Below are positions 58,899 to 64,000 of a DNA stretch of 64,000 nt, piece after piece. Position 1 is the stretch's first letter. The number at the start of each line of letters is the position of its first letter. A program made the position numbers and the translations under genes. The stretch covers positions 14,599,082 to 14,663,081 of the forward strand of contig NC_071397.1 of NCBI RefSeq assembly GCF_022682495.2. The letters are read 5' to 3'. Below the pieces are notes generated by a model, which was given only the letters and a program-made list of their open reading frames with translations, made no database searches and was not told the DNA's origin. The stretch comes from Desmodus rotundus (lineage: Eukaryota > Chordata > Mammalia > Chiroptera > Phyllostomidae).

Positions 58899-60285
58899 TT
58901 ATGTTGTGGACAACCTTGTCTGCAGGACTCATTCCATGGAGTTTAAGTGACAGAAAATCGGAGATACTATCTCTAAGAAATGAAGAACAGTTCAATCTCA
59001 TTTTTTATCAAATAGATGGCATTTTTACACAAGCACTCATGTCCCTTTAGAATGTATTTGTGGGTCATTAAGTTCTTTGAAGAAAACATTATATACATAT
59101 ACATGCATATCCATATGTATGTATAACTGAGAGACTTCATTTTAAAAACTAAAGCTTCCAAGTATCAAGGAAGGGAGAAATCTGCTCATTGACCACGGTC
59201 ACCCTGGAGCGCTTCCCTTCCCTCCTTCCCTCTGGTAATGACTTTCAGTCCCACGCCCTATCAAGCATTCTGGACAATAATAGTTGCACTGCTGAGGGGA
59301 GGATGACCTTTCATAATACAGATGAGTCGAGCCCCAGCACTTTTGAATGCAGTGTGGTATTTGGTGTTCACTGTTCACTGACAGAAGGAGGAAAATGGAC
59401 AGAAGTCATCTGCACGACAACTGGAAAGAAGCCTTTCCCTCCAGCTTCCAGGGGAACACAGCCTCTGCACAACAAATTGCTCATTAGTGCAGGAAGCAGA
59501 AGCACCTGATAATGAATCCTAGGAACTGTTGTTTGCTTGGGTGAAGAGCAGTAAAATAAAAGAGGGAGGCATGTGTGACTGGGAGAAAGGTGGGAACTGA
59601 GCCCTGACCAGTTGCCCCTGAGCCTGAGAACAGAATATGCAGCCGTACTGCACATCAGCGGAAAGATGCACGTGACAGGAAGGAAGATTCACGTGACAGG
59701 AAGGAAGAGCTCTGCAGGTTTATCGCAAAGGAGAGAATGACCAGAAGCAAGCCAACAGAAAAAGTTGTACACTTTTGGGAATTCCCAACTTTGTGGATGT
59801 CGACACAGGTCATGGGTTCTGTGAGATTAGACTGGAAAAAATTAAGGAGCTATGATGCGTCTGGGCTTCTTTAAGAGTTGCAGCAAGTCTGCAAGGGATT
59901 TTTCAGATCCTCTAAGGACAAACTCTTTGATTTGTTTGTATCAGTTGGTGCTACATATTAGCAAAGAACTTTTAGGGCCAAGAAAACTAAAAATATTAGG
60001 AAAAAACCCTGCCAGTCCTACCTATACTTCAGTCTGCATATGACCACAGATATTCACCATAACAATATATTAATAAACATGAAGTAGGAAATAAATATTT
60101 CATGGTAGTTTAATCAACACATGTTTATTCAATGCCTTCATTTCAGACATTTTTTATGCATACAAAGAATACTTGTGCATACTTTAGCAATAAGCCAAAG
60201 TCTCTTGCTTCATGAAGATGCTGGTGAAGGAGCTCACCACTACCAGTGTACAGACAGCAGATCTTCCACTAACGTTTTCTCTATA
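58899..60285. other. Unassigned DNA with a tandem CACGTGAC motif
   Basis: No gene recognised. It contains the 21-bp tandem duplication at 59665-59706 and a short TA/CATA-rich stretch at 59088-59124. Confidence 0.4.
59665..59706. repeat. 21-bp tandem duplication carrying CACGTGAC
   Basis: Two adjacent copies of GATKCACGTGACAGGAAGG plus AA (59665-59685 and 59686-59706), 20 of 21 identical. Each copy has the E-box CACGTG and two GGAA half-sites. Confidence 0.92.
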
Positions 60286-60289
60286 ACAT

Positions 60290-60562
60290 TGATGAGAAAC
60301 TTGATTCTCATCTGGGGCCACTGCTGGGTGGCATTTACAAATTCTCCCCATGGGAACTCCTGTTTCCTCCCCCATTCTAAAGATGTGCACATGAGGTGAA
60401 TTAGTGTGTCTAAATGTCTCCGTGTGAGTACGGGTGTGAGTTAGTGGTCCTGGGAAGGAAGGGCGTCCTGTCTAGGGTGGGTTCCCACCTGACACCCTGA
60501 GCTGCCCAGACAGGCTCCAGCCACCTGGGACCTTGATCTAGAATAAGCAGGTTGGGAAATAA
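60290..60562 (+). mobile_element. Ancient vertebrate-type LINE 3' tail, candidate
   Basis: 'ctgtttcctcccccattcta', 'aagatgtgcacatgaggtga', 'attagtgtgtctaaatgtct', 'gaagggcgtcctgtctaggg' and 'gaataagcaggttggga' follow a series I associate with the 3' ends of old LINE-type repeats found in vertebrates including fish. The class (RTE-like or other) is uncertain and no tandem tail remains. Confidence 0.45.
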
Positions 60563-60769
60563 ATATTTTACTGTTCTTATTCATCTTTCTTAAATGCATG
60601 TATACCTCACATATATTTTAATATTTAATATTAGAAGTGTTTATGGTCTTTATCTAGACATTTGGTGATGTTTTGTGACCAGAAATATGCCATGGGAACT
60701 TAACTATTGTTTATATCAATTAGCCTATGGTAAAAATGATTTTGTTATGCATCATTTCTGTAAAGTCCC

Positions 60770-60970
60770 TTTTTCCAAGAGCTTATTGATGGTGTTAAGT
60801 GGGAATGTACTCCCTATGATAAATTTCCAGTTGCAGTTGCTATAAAGGAAAACAAACCAAGAGGGAAGAAACTGATGAGAAGTGCCATTTGGCAGGAGGT
60901 GATCAGAAGAATTTACTCTGAGGAGGCAACATTTGGGCAGAGGTTTGAATTGAGTAAAAGAAAAGAAAAA
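60770..60970 (-). mobile_element. L2 LINE region, antisense
   Basis: 'ctctgaggaggcaacatttg' and 'ggcagaggtttgaattgag' match the antisense L2 stretch upstream of the tail. Confidence 0.6.
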
Positions 60971-61114
60971 AATACTTAGAGGCAAAAGATTATATTTGTG
61001 CTCTGTGCTTGAACACATATAACAATCTTCTCTCAGCTGCTTTTGAACAAAACCTCAATGAATATTCCTGGGAGCCCAAGACCAGGGCATTTGAACCTGT
61101 TCTTTCAAGATGTC

Positions 61115-61315
61115 AGTTGCAGAATCATGCCAAGGGTCAGTCGCTGTGCTAAGTGGGTCACAGACCTTATCTCCTGTAATCCTCCTGGGTCTATAAGGAA
61201 GATATCATGATTCACATTTTAAAAATAAACTAACTGAGACTCATGGGAGTAAGTGGCAAGCTAAGAGTCACTCTGGGATCCATCTACTTGACTTATCCTC
61301 CACTTATCTTGCCTC
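61115..61315 (-). mobile_element. MIR SINE, antisense
   Basis: 'gtcgctgtgctaagtgggtc', 'gaccttatctcctgtaatcc', 'ttttaaaaataaactaactg' and 'agtggcaagctaagagtcac' follow antisense MIR. Confidence 0.75.
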
Positions 61316-63512
61316 ATTTTGAATGTCTTTGTGCCAGTGAGTTTCAAAGCCATCCTAATCTTTATTTTGGTAATAACCTGAAAGAGCCAGATAAATACCC
61401 TTTACCTTATCTCTTCCTCTTTCTCATACTTAATTTGAAATAAGTCTCCTCTCCCTGGGCTTTTCACACAGTCAGGACTCCATCGCACTGGGCAGCAGAG
61501 AACAGTACTGACCAGGACTGGCCTGGACCAACCATCTGGTTGAGCAGGGGTGACAGCAGCTCAGGAGCAGGGTAAAGCTCAGAGAATAGACTATTGACAT
61601 TGACCAAGAGATTGAATTTCATGTAGAAATCTGTCAGGGATTAGAGGATTCAGTAGAATACAGAGCCTAGGTACATAGAAATATTTAGGGCAATGTCAAT
61701 CAGAATTGGAAATGTCAGGGAGAAAGATGACCATTCAGAGATGGATTTTTTCTCTGCATTCACATTTTGTTAGTGATGTTAGCCTTCAGCCCAGCACTGT
61801 GAAGTGTCACTCAGAAGTCAGAGGATTGCAATAGATCACTGCCCTTGGCTGGGATATGGAACATATGCCAGGAGTGTTGAGGTGACATTGTTGCCCTGAG
61901 CTAACTCCAGGGAACCTCTTTCATCTTTGCAATCTAGGGTCCTTACTTGTTCCAACTCAATTTCATTCCATCTAGCAAACAAAAGTTAAAGCAAGGAAAA
62001 CCTACAAGGAGCCCATACCATTTACAATGGTTTTATAGTCACCATTATCTTCAATGTGAAACATCAATCTCAAAGTTGACATCGTCTATGTTCATTGCAT
62101 TTAAGGCAATAAAAGGAATCGACAGAAACCACACTGCATGGTTATGCCGAGTTGGGAAAATAATAATAGCACATGTTCCACTGTTAACACCAAGGGCATC
62201 TGGTTGGAAGTGACAAAGAGGTCTAGCTTTGGTTTTGTTTTAGATTGTGTTCTGTGTAAGTAAAGTCTAAATTTATATGTGCACATTCTGGAAAAAGAGG
62301 ACATAAAAAATATTAAGGTTACAACTTGGGTAAGGGCAAGATGTTTTTATTTTGTTGGGAAGAATAGTGTGACAACTAGAATTTCTAATAAAATATAGTG
62401 TGTAATGGACTGCCAAGTCCCAGAAAGTAGGAGGAAGCCTGTAAAGAAAATAAGATTGTACTCCCTAAAGCACATAGAGGAATCTCTGACCCGAATATTT
62501 CATTTTTTCCCTTTCAGTTTAAATTTGAAGAATGTTTTTAAATGTCATTTATGTGATGAAAATATTGAACTAATGGCTGATGGAATAGTCCATTTGATTA
62601 ATTTTCCAGATAATTTGGTTGATATCTGTTTCCTTCTATCCTTGCCCAACACCCATTTATAAGACATCAGCACAAAAGGAAGATGAGAGTTGAGATAATA
62701 AGAACAAAATATATACTTGGGGATCAGGAAAAACAAAATAAACAACCAGATAGGCCATCACAAGAAATAGGAGCTACCAAAAACAATGTCAGTAATTAGA
62801 AATACATGAAAGCAACAAATGAATCTCTGTAGAACTCTTGACTATAATCTAATTGAGAATAAGATAAGCAAAGATAATCCTTTCATAAGACTGGATAACC
62901 AATAATAAGAATGACGTTTGATATTGAGTCCAAATGACTGTGCTGTGAACTAAGAGGACTAACATATACTTCTTTGTATATCAGATCCTGCTGTGGATGA
63001 GCTGATAGGCTAATGAAGGCCTGGCTGGCTGCAAACATGGGCATATAGTTCATTGCATAAGGCCACCCAGCCAAGGGAGTGAATAGGAGTTGAAATCCAG
63101 CCCAGGGTCTGCCTGCCGAACCATATGCTCTGTGTGGGGATGGATCCACCTGGAAGAAGGGTTACCTTTTTCTCTTTTCTATAGTCTTCTTGCCAAGTTG
63201 TAAACCAGTAGAACTACAGCCTCCTTGAGGATGGCCTTTTTGTTATTCCTTCAAAGAGGCCAATTGGTCTAGCAGAGGCCCTGGTGAAGGAAAGGAGGCA
63301 CATACATCCAGAATAGGAAAGTGGTGAAGAAGGAAGAGAAGGATGGAGGAGGGTAGGATAGGGAAAATAAGAATGGAAAAATAAGAGTCAAGATATTCAG
63401 TCTGAAATTTTTTAAATTAAGTTTATTTTATAATTCCTTCTGACAACTACCTTGGATTCAAAGGGTGTCTGAAAACTAATATTCATTGGAAAGGAAAAGC
63501 TGAATTCAGTGT
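61316..63512. other. Unassigned DNA
   Basis: No gene or named repeat recognised; small frames on both strands without domains. 63290-63390 is purine-rich. Confidence 0.4.
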
Positions 63513-63514
63513 CT

Positions 63515-63965
63515 ATTTTAATTAAGATTATGCTTAGCTACAAGTGACAGAAGTCTGTAAAATTACAACTTAGAAAAAATAGAAATCTATTCTCTCCCAT
63601 AAAAGTTTGGAGGTGGACAGTCCAGGGCTGGCATAGTGACTGTCCTGCCATCTGGAATCCAGTGTGCATCTAGGCAGCCAACGACATAGGGTGTCCTTGG
63701 TCTTGTGGTCCAAGATGGAGATTCATGCATCACATCCATTCATGTTTTAATCATCAGGATGGAAGAAGTGGGTAAAGTGTTCATAGCGCTGTCTCTTAAA
63801 GACATTTTCCAGAAGCTGCTTTACTTTTTTTTGCACCAGTATACCATTGGTTAGAATTTAGTTACCTGGCCATATCTAGCTGCAAGGGAGGCTGGAAAAT
63901 GTCTGATTTCAAGTGGCCTTAAGTGCAGCTAAAAACTAGGGCAACTGAGAGGGGAAAAATGAATA
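63515..63965 (+). repeat. Interspersed mammalian repeat, family not resolved
   Basis: 'gcttagctacaagtgacaga', 'aggtggacagtccagggctg', 'ttggtcttgtggtccaagat' and 'gctgcaagggaggctggaaa' occur in an order I recognise from a common dispersed mammalian repeat, but I could not name it. It reaches nearly to the window end. Confidence 0.4.
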
Positions 63966-64000
63966 TTTGGGTAGGAAAATAGTAGTCTCTAATACAGAGA

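Noticed and set aside
1..64000. CRISPR array, operon or prokaryotic defence system
   Set aside because: No regularly spaced direct repeats, no prokaryotic genes; the sequence is typical mammalian interspersed-repeat DNA.

Overview
The window looks like mammalian nuclear DNA, most probably from a bat (Chiroptera). The best evidence is seven tRNA-derived SINEs of the Ves type with their A/B-box heads and CT-rich middles, together with L1 and half-L1 (HAL1) copies whose 3' ends carry the tail typical of bat elements. MIR, L2, MER5/MER20, MaLR LTRs and old L1M/HAL1 copies are the background expected in any placental mammal. The species cannot be named from this sequence.

I found no protein-coding exon, tRNA, rRNA or other host gene that I can defend. 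The open frames are short and are explained by LINE fragments or by chance in AT-rich DNA. The window is therefore intergenic DNA or the inside of a large intron, and almost everything nameable is a transposable element.

Layout. 1-2160: an old antisense HAL1/L1M interrupted by a MaLR LTR. 2160-2325: a Ves SINE. 4430-4610: a long imperfect palindrome. 5398-5760 and 7187-8402: 5'-truncated antisense L1 ends. 10745-11760: an RTE-clade (BovB-like) LINE fragment with a mariner-type MITE inserted in it. 12267-16445: a SINE, then two old antisense L1M bodies with nested insertions. 17225-23930: a SINE, L2, hAT MITEs (MER5 class), another SINE and a MER-type repeat. 25638-29856: one truncated HAL1 and one full-length HAL1, the latter joined at its 5' end to an L1 ORF2 fragment. 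29870-32325: a long antisense L1M covering ORF2 into ORF1. 33-64 kb: mainly ancient MIR, L2, MER5 and MER20 in otherwise unassigned sequence, with four younger events: an LTR at about 39.3-40.0 kb, a SINE at 41.0 kb, a twin-primed L1 at 43.2 kb and a SINE at 56.8 kb.

The first half is dominated by L1/HAL1 and AT-rich sequence, while the second half is richer in ancient MIR/L2. The most informative loci are the L1 ORF2::HAL1 composite, the HAL1 ORF1 that is frame-intact apart from three nonsense changes, the RTE fragment, and the 5'-inverted L1 with a clear target-site duplication. Repeat names come from recognising consensus motifs by eye; subfamily names are best guesses and boundaries are usually good to about 10-30 bp.
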